This document shows positions 15,852-25,072 of a DNA stretch of 47,906 nt, piece after piece. Location: NCBI GenBank assembly GCA_947490345.1, contig CANLGL010000041.1:1-47906 (forward strand). Reading direction: 5' to 3'. Source of the stretch: Deltaproteobacteria bacterium (lineage in GTDB: Bacteria; Myxococcota_A; UBA796; SXON01). Positions within the stretch are counted from its first letter, which is position 1. Each line of letters begins with the position of its first letter. A program made the translations under genes and the position numbers. The notes beneath the pieces were generated by a model. That model did not search any database. It saw only the letters and a program-made list of their open reading frames with translations, and had not been told where the DNA came from.

Positions 15852-17318
15852 ATGCTCCCCTGGCTCCTGCTTGCGTGCCCGTCCGCCGGAAACGACCCTG
15901 TGGGCGTTGAGCCCGCGCCGTCGATTGACGTCACCCTCGCGGCCGCGCCGGCCTTCGACCCGGCGTCGGCCACCCCGCTGACGTGGACCGTCTCCGGCAA
16001 GGACGCCGACGCCGCGGCCGGGGGTAGGATCCTTGACGAAAATGGCGAGGTCGTCCGCAAACAGGTGGCTTCCGGCGTGGGCTGGGACGGGCGCGACGAC
16101 GCCGGTGCCCTCGCCACGACCGGCGCGTACACCCTCGTGGTGGGTGCCGACGAGCACCAACGAGAGCACCCCTTCGTCATGGTTCGCGCTGGGCTGGTCA
16201 ATGCCTACGCCGAGGACGACGGCGGCACAACCGCCACTCGGGTGCCCCTCTACTGGTCGGGCCGCCGCCACATCCAAGACGTCGACGCCGCCTTCGTCAC
16301 GGCAGATGCCATCGACGACATCGAAGGCGCGGCGACGGCGCTCCCGCCGGTCGGCGACAACCTCGTGGTCGCCGAGTCCGACTTCGCTCAGCCGCTGGCC
16401 TACACCTTCGACAGCCGCCCCATCATCACGGTGCAGCTCGGCGACACCAGCAGCTACGGCGCCGCCAACTTGACCGGTGCCGGGCTCCAGGTCGCGGCGG
16501 AGGGGTGGACGGTGCTCGGTGACGGCGCGCCGGCGGATGGCGGCATGATCACGCTGCAACGCGATGAGCCCCTATCGGCGACGGTCGGTGTCTCGGAGGA
16601 GGCCCTCGGTCTCCGAGTGGTTGCGCGGGATGACGCCGGCGCGTCCTGGACGATCAACGAGCTCGACGTGCCGCTGCGCATCTACCGCCTGCTGGACGGG
16701 CCCACCTGGGAGGCCGAGGGCGAGCGCTACTTCCCCTGGGTGAATGCCGTGGATCCCGCGCTCCGGGCGCTCGAGGGCACCGCGGCCGAGCGAAATGCCG
16801 TCCTCGACGCCTTGGTGCGCTGGGTCTACGAGGACAATGGCCTGTCGTACGACACCGTCTACGGCGCCAGCGTCTACACCACCTATGCCCGCAACGACTG
16901 GGAAAAGGCGAACTTCGACATGGGCGGGTACCTGTCGCGCAAGTACGGGGTGGTGGTGAACTGCACCGACTGCGCCGGCATCATCGTCGGGTTCGGCAAC
17001 ATGCTCGGCGCGGACGTCGACTATGCCATCATCGGCTTCAACTTCGATCTCAACTACATCCTCGCCATCGGCGGCGACGACTACACCCATTGTCCGTTTG
17101 GCCCCGGCGGCTGCGGGTTCAGCTACCACGCGGTGTCGGTGAGCCCCGAGAGCGACCTCATCTGGGACGCCACCCTCGCGCTCGACGGCGACGCCGACCC
17201 CGGCAGCGCCCCCCACGACGAGCTCCTGGTGCAGGCGATCGACGCCGACGAGTACCTGGAACGCCTCGCCAAGACCCGCACCGAGTACGCCTACCAGGCC
17301 CAGGGGACGCTCCAATGA
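15852..17318 (+). CDS. lipoprotein with FlgD-like Ig and transglutaminase-like domains
   Basis: The 488-residue protein starts with MLPWLLLAC (Cys9). Residues about 55-95 resemble the FlgD Ig-like fold (VGWDGRDDAGALATTGAYTLVVG). The C-terminal third has a papain/transglutaminase-type triad order: Cys371 or Cys374 in VVNCTDCAG, His426 in FSYHAVSV and Asp439 in LIWDATL. Such lipoproteins may cross-link or cleave surface proteins. The start at 15852 gives the lipobox; a GTG at 15825 is possible but lacks a ribosome binding site. It heads a coupled operon: its stop overlaps the next start as ATGA. Confidence 0.75.
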   Translation: MLPWLLLACPSAGNDPVGVEPAPSIDVTLAAAPAFDPASATPLTWTVSGKDADAAAGGRILDENGEVVRKQVASGVGWDGRDDAGALATTGAYTLVVGADEHQREHPFVMVRAGLVNAYAEDDGGTTATRVPLYWSGRRHIQDVDAAFVTADAIDDIEGAATALPPVGDNLVVAESDFAQPLAYTFDSRPIITVQLGDTSSYGAANLTGAGLQVAAEGWTVLGDGAPADGGMITLQRDEPLSATVGVSEEALGLRVVARDDAGASWTINELDVPLRIYRLLDGPTWEAEGERYFPWVNAVDPALRALEGTAAERNAVLDALVRWVYEDNGLSYDTVYGASVYTTYARNDWEKANFDMGGYLSRKYGVVVNCTDCAGIIVGFGNMLGADVDYAIIGFNFDLNYILAIGGDDYTHCPFGPGGCGFSYHAVSVSPESDLIWDATLALDGDADPGSAPHDELLVQAIDADEYLERLAKTRTEYAYQAQGTLQ

Positions 17319-17785
17319 GGCCGATGATGCTGACGCTGCTGAGCCTGTTCTTCGGGAGCGCCATCGCAGGCGATGTCGTGTTCGCAGGCCTCACCGCCGA
17401 TGCCCGGACCGCGTTGGGGTTGGGCGTCCCCACCTTCATCGACAGCGACGACGCCTGGCGTGCAACCGCGCCGGGAGGATGGGTGCTGCATCACTGGAAC
17501 GTCGATGCCACCGCAGCGGAAGCGGACTTCGTCTTCCAGGTCACGACGGTGCAGGCGCGGCTGCCGGCCCTCGTGATCCCGGGCGCGGACCAGGCCGTGG
17601 GCGACGACGGTTTTGTGGTGGCGCGGCGCGGCAACGTGGTGGTTCAGGTGCGTGGAGCGGGGGCGCCGGCGCTGACGGCAAAGCTCCTCGCCGCCGAGAC
17701 GCCGCAGTCCGCGATCGTGGGCCCGCTCACGACGACGCTGGATGAAGCGGGCACCTTGCGGGACGCGTTCGGGCGACGTCGTTAG
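17315..17785 (+). CDS. small exported protein of unknown function
   Basis: The 156-residue protein has a signal peptide with a clear cleavage site (ending SAIA before GDVV at about residue 19). The mature part is about 137 residues, beta-rich by pattern, with no Cys and no recognised family. It overlaps the transglutaminase-like gene (ATGA) and ends 9 bp before the subtilase-like gene, so it probably works with them as a binding or regulatory partner. Confidence 0.75.
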   Translation: MRPMMLTLLSLFFGSAIAGDVVFAGLTADARTALGLGVPTFIDSDDAWRATAPGGWVLHHWNVDATAAEADFVFQVTTVQARLPALVIPGADQAVGDDGFVVARRGNVVVQVRGAGAPALTAKLLAAETPQSAIVGPLTTTLDEAGTLRDAFGRRR

Positions 17786-17794
17786 CAGGCGCGC

Positions 17795-20700
17795 ATGCTG
17801 CTCCTCCTCGGTCTCGTCTCGACGGCGCGCGCTGAATTCCCGCTCCCTCTGCAGGCCGAATGCGGCGAACCGGACCGCCCGGAGCTCTGCCCGGCCGAGA
17901 TGGCCGACGCCTGGAACTACCTCAGCTATTACCCCGCGGCGTGGATGCCTCCGACCGAACCGGCCGAGCTGGCCATGGGCGGCAGCGGAATGTCTGTCGA
18001 CCGGGCCTTCCGGGTCACGACTGGGCGCGCCGACGTCACCATCGCGGTGATCGACTCCGGCGTGCACTGGGAGGAAGAGGACCTGGTGCGGAAGTTCCGC
18101 CTGAACGCCGGGGAGCTGCCGCTTCCCGAGGGGGCGACCAGCGCCGACCACAACGGCGACGGCGCGGTGACCATCGCCGACTGGGCCGCCGACTCGCGGG
18201 TGGCGCGCGACGCCGGTGTCGACGTGGCGGACGGAATTCTCGATCCCAGCGATCTGATCGCGACCTTCTCGGATGGCGTCGACGACGATGCGGATGGCTA
18301 CATCGACGACATCTGCGGCTGGGACTTCTTGTGGAACGACAACGACCCCTATGACGACGTGCGCTTCGGTCACGGCACCGGGATGGCGCGCGACGCCGCG
18401 GCCGAGGCCAACAACGGCGGGAACGTCGGCGTCTGCCCGAACTGCACGATCCTGCCGGTGCGGGTGGGCGACAGCTTCGTCGTCGACGGCTCGGCGTTCG
18501 GCGCGGGACTCGCGTTCGCCATCGACCGGGAAGCGGATGTCGCGCTGGTGGCCGTCGGCGCAGTCCAACAGCCGAGCTTCGTCGACGACATGGTCGACCT
18601 GGCCTGGGACCGCGGACTTTTGATGATCGGCAGCGCCGCCGACGAGACCGCCTACCACCCCAACCCGCCCGGGCTGGCGGCGCACACCTTCTACGTGCAC
18701 GCCATCGTCCATTCGGGCGAGGCGCGCGAGGCCTCTGACAGTTTCGTCGCCTACAGCAACTGCACCAACCACGGCGTGCGCCTGGACGGGAGCGCATCGA
18801 GCACGGACTGCTCCAGCGGCGCAACCGGGGTGACCTCAGGCGTGAGCGGGCTCATCGTGAGCGCCGCCCGCGACGCCGGGTGGACGCCGGCGCCGGCCGA
18901 GCTTCACGCTCTGCTGTCCGGAACAGCGGACGACATCGCGCTCCCCGACGATCCCACCCGCTGGCCCACCAAGCCCGGCTGGGACGCGTGGAGCGGTTGG
19001 GGCCGGATCAACGCCGAGACCGCCGTCCTCGCGGCGGCCGCGACGGCAGTGCCACCCACCGCGGAGATCACCTCCCCGCAGTGGTTCGACATCCTCGACC
19101 CCAGCGGCAACGCCGAGCTCGCCATCTCGGGGAGCGTGGCCGGGCGCGAGGCCATCGTGAGCTGGAGTCTGTCGTGGGGCATGGGCCTGGAGCCCTCGGA
19201 GTGGACAGTGGTCGCGACCGGAACCGGAGCGACGGACGGGCATCTGGGCACCCTCACCCTTCCGCAAACGTGGCGCCCACTCGCAGATCACGCCAAGGGT
19301 GCCAACCCGATCGAGCGCGAAGAGGCGGTCAACGCGAACACGCTGCAGCTGCGGCTGCTGGCCTCGGACGCCTCGGGACGCAGCACCACCGCGCGGATGT
19401 CGGTCTACCTCGACGCCGATCCCGATCGGGTAGATGGCTTCCCGCTGGACCTGGGCGCCTCGATCGAGGCCTCGACGGCGCTGGCGGATCTCGATGGGGA
19501 TGGCGCCGAGGAGATCATCGTTGCGGGGAGCGACGGGTGGGTTCACGCGCTGACGTTCGACGGCAGTGAGATGCCCGGATGGCCCGTGCACACCGAGCTC
19601 ATCCCCGAGGTCGATCCGGCGGACCCGGCGAATCACCTTGGCTCTGCCGCGTGGCAGGCGGTCGGCGTCGACATCTACGCGCCGGTAACGGCCTCGCCTG
19701 CGGTCGCCGACCTCGATGGCGACGGTTCACTCGAGGTCGTGGTCGCGAGCTTTCGCGGCGCCCTACACGTTTTTGGTGCGGATGGCGCGCCGCGGGCAGG
19801 CTTCCCGGTCCACACCACCGAGATCGCCAGCACCTCCGAGGACGACAGCCTCTCCGACAGCTTCTTGTCGACCCCCGCGCTCGGGGATGTGGATGGCGAC
19901 GGTCGACTGGAGATCGTCATCGGCGGCGGCGACGGCTTCCTGCACGCCTGGAAAGACGACGGCGCCTATGCCGCGGGCTTCCCGGTCCGCCTGAAATGGT
20001 CGGAGTCGGCGCTCGATGACCGCCGCATCGTCGCCAGCCCCGCCCTCGGCGACCTCAATGGGGACGGGCGCGACGACGTGGTCATCGGCACCAACGAGAC
20101 GCTCGACGACACCCATGCGCTCTTGTACGCGGTCAGCGGTGACGGCCAGATTCTTCCTGGTTGGCCAAGGCGCATCTTCGGTATCTACGTGGATGTGCTG
20201 CCGATGGTCGGCCAAGGCGTGCCCAACAGCGCCGCGCTGGTGGACCTTGTCGGGGATTCCACCCCGGAGATCGTGACCCACGGATTGGCGGGGGACGTCA
20301 TGGTGCTCAACGCCGCCGCCGAGGAGGTGTACATCGCCAAATCTGGGCGTGCAAGCTACGGTCCTGGCAGCAACGTCTCGGACTCGGTGATGCTGCCGTT
20401 GATGAATTCGCCGGCGGTCGGCGACCTCGACGGCGATGGCGTGCCCGACATCGTCAACGGGGCCGGGGGTTTTGACTACGCGGCTGGGGCCGAGGACGAC
20501 GGGCAGCGCTACGACTTCGATCACGCGCTGGCGGCGTGGAGTGGCGTGGATGGCAGCTTCCTCCCCGGCTTCCCGCGCCAGGTCGAGGACCTTCAGTTCT
20601 TCGGAAACCCCGCCGTGGTGGACCTCGACGGCGACGGCGCGATGGAGGCCATCGCCGGTTCCGGCGGATTTGTCCTGCACGCGTGGAACGCCGACGGTGT

Positions 20701-21061
20701 CGAGCCGCCGGGCTGGCCCAAGCTCACCGGGCAGTGGCTGCTCAGCTCGCCATCCGTCGGTGATCTCGATGGGGACGGCACCCTGGAGATAGTCGTCGCA
20801 AGCCGGGCGGGTTGGCTATTTGCGTGGCACACGGACGGGCCCCGAAGCGGCAGCGCCGGCTGGACGACCTTCGGTCACGACAACGCCCGCACCCACAACT
20901 ACGCGACCCCCCTCCCCGGCTGGAACGCCGCGACCGCCGACGAGCCGGCGTCTGTGGCCTGCGGGGACTGTGCCAGCGGGGCGGGGTCGCCCGCGGCCCT
21001 CTGGATGGCGGCGGCCGGCACTCTCGCGGCGCTCCGGCGGCGCGATAGGGCCTCTGGGTGA
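17795..21061 (+). CDS. subtilase-like protein with VCBS repeats, probable pseudo-protease
   Basis: The 1088-residue protein has a signal peptide (cut after STARA), an S8 subtilisin fold (about 70-430) and seven or eight VCBS/FG-GAP repeats of the DLDGDG type (about 560-1020). A C-terminal tail follows with CGDC, one hydrophobic span and RRRDR, as in MYXO-CTERM sorting signals. Asp87 (VIDSGV) and His193 (FGHGTG) of the triad are kept. The Ser motif SGTSMATPHVSG reads SGATGVTSGVSG here, so the nucleophile is Thr344 and the conserved Pro is Ser; the oxyanion Asn is Asp283 (SAAD). A dockerin-like calcium loop lies at 118-130. It is probably a cell-surface binding protein on a dead protease scaffold. 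Confidence 0.9.
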   Translation: MLLLLGLVSTARAEFPLPLQAECGEPDRPELCPAEMADAWNYLSYYPAAWMPPTEPAELAMGGSGMSVDRAFRVTTGRADVTIAVIDSGVHWEEEDLVRKFRLNAGELPLPEGATSADHNGDGAVTIADWAADSRVARDAGVDVADGILDPSDLIATFSDGVDDDADGYIDDICGWDFLWNDNDPYDDVRFGHGTGMARDAAAEANNGGNVGVCPNCTILPVRVGDSFVVDGSAFGAGLAFAIDREADVALVAVGAVQQPSFVDDMVDLAWDRGLLMIGSAADETAYHPNPPGLAAHTFYVHAIVHSGEAREASDSFVAYSNCTNHGVRLDGSASSTDCSSGATGVTSGVSGLIVSAARDAGWTPAPAELHALLSGTADDIALPDDPTRWPTKPGWDAWSGWGRINAETAVLAAAATAVPPTAEITSPQWFDILDPSGNAELAISGSVAGREAIVSWSLSWGMGLEPSEWTVVATGTGATDGHLGTLTLPQTWRPLADHAKGANPIEREEAVNANTLQLRLLASDASGRSTTARMSVYLDADPDRVDGFPLDLGASIEASTALADLDGDGAEEIIVAGSDGWVHALTFDGSEMPGWPVHTELIPEVDPADPANHLGSAAWQAVGVDIYAPVTASPAVADLDGDGSLEVVVASFRGALHVFGADGAPRAGFPVHTTEIASTSEDDSLSDSFLSTPALGDVDGDGRLEIVIGGGDGFLHAWKDDGAYAAGFPVRLKWSESALDDRRIVASPALGDLNGDGRDDVVIGTNETLDDTHALLYAVSGDGQILPGWPRRIFGIYVDVLPMVGQGVPNSAALVDLVGDSTPEIVTHGLAGDVMVLNAAAEEVYIAKSGRASYGPGSNVSDSVMLPLMNSPAVGDLDGDGVPDIVNGAGGFDYAAGAEDDGQRYDFDHALAAWSGVDGSFLPGFPRQVEDLQFFGNPAVVDLDGDGAMEAIAGSGGFVLHAWNADGVEPPGWPKLTGQWLLSSPSVGDLDGDGTLEIVVASRAGWLFAWHTDGPRSGSAGWTTFGHDNARTHNYATPLPGWNAATADEPASVACGDCASGAGSPAALWMAAAGTLAALRRRDRASG

Positions 21062-22164
21062 CCCGCCGTCGCAAGCTCAAGCTGTCCCTGTCGATGACAC
21101 TCGGCGCGTTCTTCGTCTGGGAGCTCGTGGCGCGCGGCCTCGGCGTCGGCGACTGCCAGCCGCCCGTTCCCGCAACCGGCTCCTGGCCGGAGATGCAGGC
21201 CGACGCCCGCTACCTGTGGCGATTGACACCTGGGTACGTGATCCGCAGCGGCGATGGCTCTACGACGACGGTCGGGCCGCTCGGATTGCGCGACACCTTC
21301 GTGCCCCACGCCAAGGCCGCCAACGAGGTCCGCATCCTCACCACCGGCGATTCGAGCGTCTACGGCTGGGGCGTTCCCGACGGACGCACCTACCAAGAGG
21401 ACCTCGAGCGCCGGCTCCAGGGGCAGTTCCCTCAGCTCCGCATCGAGGTCATCAACCTCGGCATCCCTGGGTACAGCACCGTCCAGACGTTGCGCCTCTT
21501 GGAAGACGTCGGCTTCGCGCTGGAGCCCGACCTGCTCATCGTGTCCAACATCTTCTCCGACTGCAATATCGACGCGTTCCAGGACAAAAAGGCGCTGGCC
21601 CTGGTCAGCCCACCGACCGGCGGGCTGGCGGCGACCCTTCGCGCGTCGCGCACCTACTGCTCGGCGTGGAATGTGTACGCCAACCACTACGCCACCTCCA
21701 ACCAGGAGCGCAACCGGGTGCTGATGCCGGGCGTGCCGAGGGACACCCGCTGGCTCGAACGCATCGATGAGTACGTCGATCTGTCGCGAGTGCCACTCGA
21801 CGACTACCTCGACAACATCGCCGAGATCCAGGCCCAGGCGACGGCGCACGGCGCGAAGATGATGCTCGCACCGCTGGCCCAGGAGTGGGACGTCGGCCGG
21901 TGGACCATTCGCGGGCTGCCGAAGCCGAAGCCGGGACAGGTGCTACCCTGGGCCCCGTACCGGGAGGCGCTCGCCGCGTACGCGATCAAGGCCAACGTGC
22001 CCCACGTGCCGTTCTACGAGGCGTTCGCGAGCGTCCCCGCCGAACGGCAGGGACGGCTCTTCAACGATCCCATCCACCCAAGCGTCGACGGCGCCGCGGT
22101 GATGGCCGCGACGCTCTACGATGCGCTCATGGCCCGGCCGGAGTTGGTGACCGGCGGGCCATGA
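21058..22164 (+). CDS. membrane-anchored SGNH/GDSL hydrolase-like protein
   Basis: The 368-residue protein has an N-terminal signal anchor (about 9-28) after a basic TRRRKLK stretch and then an SGNH fold. Block I is TTGDSSVYGWGV with Ser99, block II NLGIPGYST, block III the SDCN segment, and block V NDPIHPSVDG with Asp337 and His340. The family includes carbohydrate esterases and O-acyltransferases. A GTG start at 21058 overlaps the subtilase-like stop (GTGA), so it is the fourth gene of the operon. It ends 7 bp from the convergent repeat lipoprotein; no terminator hairpin is visible between them. Confidence 0.85.
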   Translation: MTRRRKLKLSLSMTLGAFFVWELVARGLGVGDCQPPVPATGSWPEMQADARYLWRLTPGYVIRSGDGSTTTVGPLGLRDTFVPHAKAANEVRILTTGDSSVYGWGVPDGRTYQEDLERRLQGQFPQLRIEVINLGIPGYSTVQTLRLLEDVGFALEPDLLIVSNIFSDCNIDAFQDKKALALVSPPTGGLAATLRASRTYCSAWNVYANHYATSNQERNRVLMPGVPRDTRWLERIDEYVDLSRVPLDDYLDNIAEIQAQATAHGAKMMLAPLAQEWDVGRWTIRGLPKPKPGQVLPWAPYREALAAYAIKANVPHVPFYEAFASVPAERQGRLFNDPIHPSVDGAAVMAATLYDALMARPELVTGGP

Positions 22165-22171
22165 ACCAGCG

Positions 22172-22918
<747 letters not shown>

Positions 22919-22935
22919 TTCGCCTCCTGAGCCGG

Positions 22936-22965
22936 AGTATCGGAGGAGGCGCGGTGAACTGTCAA
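22936..22965 (-). promoter_or_regulatory. sigma-70-type promoter of the left repeat lipoprotein
   Basis: On the minus strand the -35 box is TTGACA (22965-22960), followed by an 18-bp spacer and GATACT (22941-22936), placing the start of transcription near 22929, just before AGGAGG and the TTG start. The right paralog has the same boxes at the same spacing, and both share GTTC directly after the -35 box. Confidence 0.75.
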
Positions 22966-23014
22966 CCAAACGGATGCGTCCGGTCGGATAAGCGTCGGCT
23001 GGAACGGGCCGAAG

Positions 23015-25048
23015 ATGATCGCGCGTGGGACGACTGCCGCTGGAATGGCCGGACTGAGCTTCTGCGCGTGGTGGGCGTGGGCGGGCACGCGGCACGAGGG
23101 GGGCGGCGCGGGCTGGCGGTTCGGCGAGCCCGTGGCCGAGGTGAGCGCGGCCATCCTCTCCGGCCCGATCCGCAACGACCCGTCGAAGATGGAGCTCGTC
23201 GGACTACGCCCAGCGGAAGCTCCAGTGACCTTCGACGTCGGTGATCGTGTAGAGCTCGACCTCGAGTTGACCCCCGGCGGTTCGCTCCTCTGGCGCGCGA
23301 CAGACGAGGCGAATGCGCGCGCCCCCACTGGCCCCTCTCCCAGCCGCGGGGGAGGCCGGGGCCGGGGCCCACCCGGCGAAGGGGGTCCTCTCCCCGGCGG
23401 CAAAGCCCGACCCCCTCCGCTGCCGGGTCAAGGACGCAAGGCGGAGGAGGCAAAGGCGCCCGGAATCCTCTTCGACTACGGCTCGCGCGCCCAGGTTCGC
23501 GGCCACGGCACGCTCACTTGTGAGCCGATCCCGCTGACCACCGGTCGGATTCAGGCCGCGATCGAAAGCGGCGCCGGTGGGCTCTCCTTGACCGTCAACG
23601 GCACCACCGTGGCGTGCACCGGGACACCCCTGGTGGGGGCCTGGGGACTGCGCCCCGGCGTTCAGCGGGTGCGCGTGAACGCGGTCGTCGTGCAGCACGG
23701 CGACCAACGCCGGTTCGACTTCACGGGACCCGACTGGACCTGTCGGTGGCCCGCTGGCATCGGCGTGTCCTTGCTTGCAGCGCTGGCGGGCTGGCATGTG
23801 TCGCGACGACTCCCGTGGGCGGCGCTGGTCGTGGCGCCATTCGTGGTGAGCTCGCTCGCCGCGCCCGTCCCCCTCGCCGAATGGCTCGACGCGATGCGCC
23901 TGCAGCGGCTGCCCGAGCCGATGCTGCCGCTGCTCCTCGGCGCGCTGACCAGCGCCCTTCTGGGCGGCGTGCTCGCGGCGCGGAGCCTCCCGGTGCGGCG
24001 CGCGGTGGTGCTCAGCGTGCTCCCGGCCCTTTGCCTGCTGCCGACGAGGGTGTGGTTCCCGGACGGGTTGGGGTGGTCGCTGACGGCCCTGTCCCTCGTG
24101 CCGTGGGTGGTCTTGTGCCTGGCCAACGCGCGGCGGGTCCGGGGAGTCGGGCTGTGGTCCTGGGGGGCGCTCCTGCTGATGCTTGCCTTCTCCGAAGGCG
24201 GCGCGCGACTGACCTCGATCGGGTCGAGTTGGGTGCGGACCGAAGGGTACGAGCGCGCCGGCGTCGAGTTTCGCGAGCTGCTTCAAATGAAGAAGTACCG
24301 GAGCTACCCCTCCGAGGGCTTCCCGGTCAGGCCTCCGGCGCCGCGCGCGGGCGTCCGCCGGATCGTGGCCTTGGGCGGCTCGAGTACCGGCGGCGCCCAC
24401 CAGATGGACAACCTCGACCTGTTCTGGCCGCGGCGTTTGGAGGAAGGAGTCGAGGCGTCGGGCTGGGAGGTGGTCAACCAGGGGGTGGGCGGCTGGAACA
24501 CCCTGCACATCCGCCTGTACGTCGAGAGCCAGCTCGCGACGCTGGCCCCTGACATCATGGTCCTGTACGTCGGACACAACGACATCCTGAGCCGGTCGGT
24601 CGCGACGCACGCCTCCTTCCTGGAGCGGTATCGGGCTGCCCCCAACGCCGCGCTGACCGCGGCGTCGGATCTCGTCCACCAATCTCGCCTCTTCGTGGGG
24701 TTCAAGTTCCTGCTTCTCAGCTGGCGCGGTCAGGGGATGATGGCGGTCCCGCCTGACGATGCCCGGAAAAATCTATCGACGATCCTGGATCTCGCCGCAA
24801 AACAAGGCACCCACGTCCTGCTCGTCACCGAGGGTCTCAACCCCGACGCCCGGCCGATGGCCGTGTACGCTGACCTCGCCGCCGAGCTTGCGGAGAGTCG
24901 CGGTCAACGTGCATTCGACGCAGCGGCCCGCTTCGACGCGGAAGGCAACCCCGACGACTTCATCGACGACTGCCACCCGACAGTGGGCGGGCACCTGCGG
25001 CTCGCCAGTTGGATCGAAGCGGAGCTGCGCAGCGCCGGGTGGTTGTGA
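23015..25048 (+). CDS. SGNH hydrolase fused to a multi-pass membrane domain
   Basis: The 677-residue protein has an N-terminal span, a periplasmic beta-rich domain (about 35-245), some five to six membrane spans (about 250-410) and a C-terminal SGNH domain. Block I is VALGGSSTGG with Ser456, then NQGVGGWNTLHI, YVGHNDI and DDCHPTVGGH (Asp651, His654). It is a full-length paralog of the protein at 37761, sharing YPSEGFPV just before block I. This layout suggests acyl or ester transfer to a surface polymer, with the membrane domain passing the donor. A Gly/Pro/Arg-rich segment (101-150) is a repeat element inserted in frame. Confidence 0.85.
   Translation: MIARGTTAAGMAGLSFCAWWAWAGTRHEGGGAGWRFGEPVAEVSAAILSGPIRNDPSKMELVGLRPAEAPVTFDVGDRVELDLELTPGGSLLWRATDEANARAPTGPSPSRGGGRGRGPPGEGGPLPGGKARPPPLPGQGRKAEEAKAPGILFDYGSRAQVRGHGTLTCEPIPLTTGRIQAAIESGAGGLSLTVNGTTVACTGTPLVGAWGLRPGVQRVRVNAVVVQHGDQRRFDFTGPDWTCRWPAGIGVSLLAALAGWHVSRRLPWAALVVAPFVVSSLAAPVPLAEWLDAMRLQRLPEPMLPLLLGALTSALLGGVLAARSLPVRRAVVLSVLPALCLLPTRVWFPDGLGWSLTALSLVPWVVLCLANARRVRGVGLWSWGALLLMLAFSEGGARLTSIGSSWVRTEGYERAGVEFRELLQMKKYRSYPSEGFPVRPPAPRAGVRRIVALGGSSTGGAHQMDNLDLFWPRRLEEGVEASGWEVVNQGVGGWNTLHIRLYVESQLATLAPDIMVLYVGHNDILSRSVATHASFLERYRAAPNAALTAASDLVHQSRLFVGFKFLLLSWRGQGMMAVPPDDARKNLSTILDLAAKQGTHVLLVTEGLNPDARPMAVYADLAAELAESRGQRAFDAAARFDAEGNPDDFIDDCHPTVGGHLRLASWIEAELRSAGWL
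23313..23462 (+). repeat. REP-like palindromic insertion inside the SGNH gene
   Basis: This 150-bp segment encodes low-complexity Gly/Pro/Arg residues 101-150 that the paralog at 37761 lacks at the matching place. It contains an 8-bp stem (23334-23341 with 23348-23355, loop AGCCGC) and further G-rich and C-rich inverted blocks. Another frame reads PLAPLPAAGEAGAGAHP, the kind of peptide produced by palindromic intergenic repeats in GC-rich genomes. The insertion keeps the frame. Confidence 0.55.
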
Positions 25049-25072
25049 CCGGCGCGGCTTCGGCGGTCCGAC

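Noticed and set aside
22165..22171. Bidirectional terminator between convergent genes
   Set aside because: Only 7 bp separate the stops and no hairpin with a U-run is visible. The same holds for 30238-30244.
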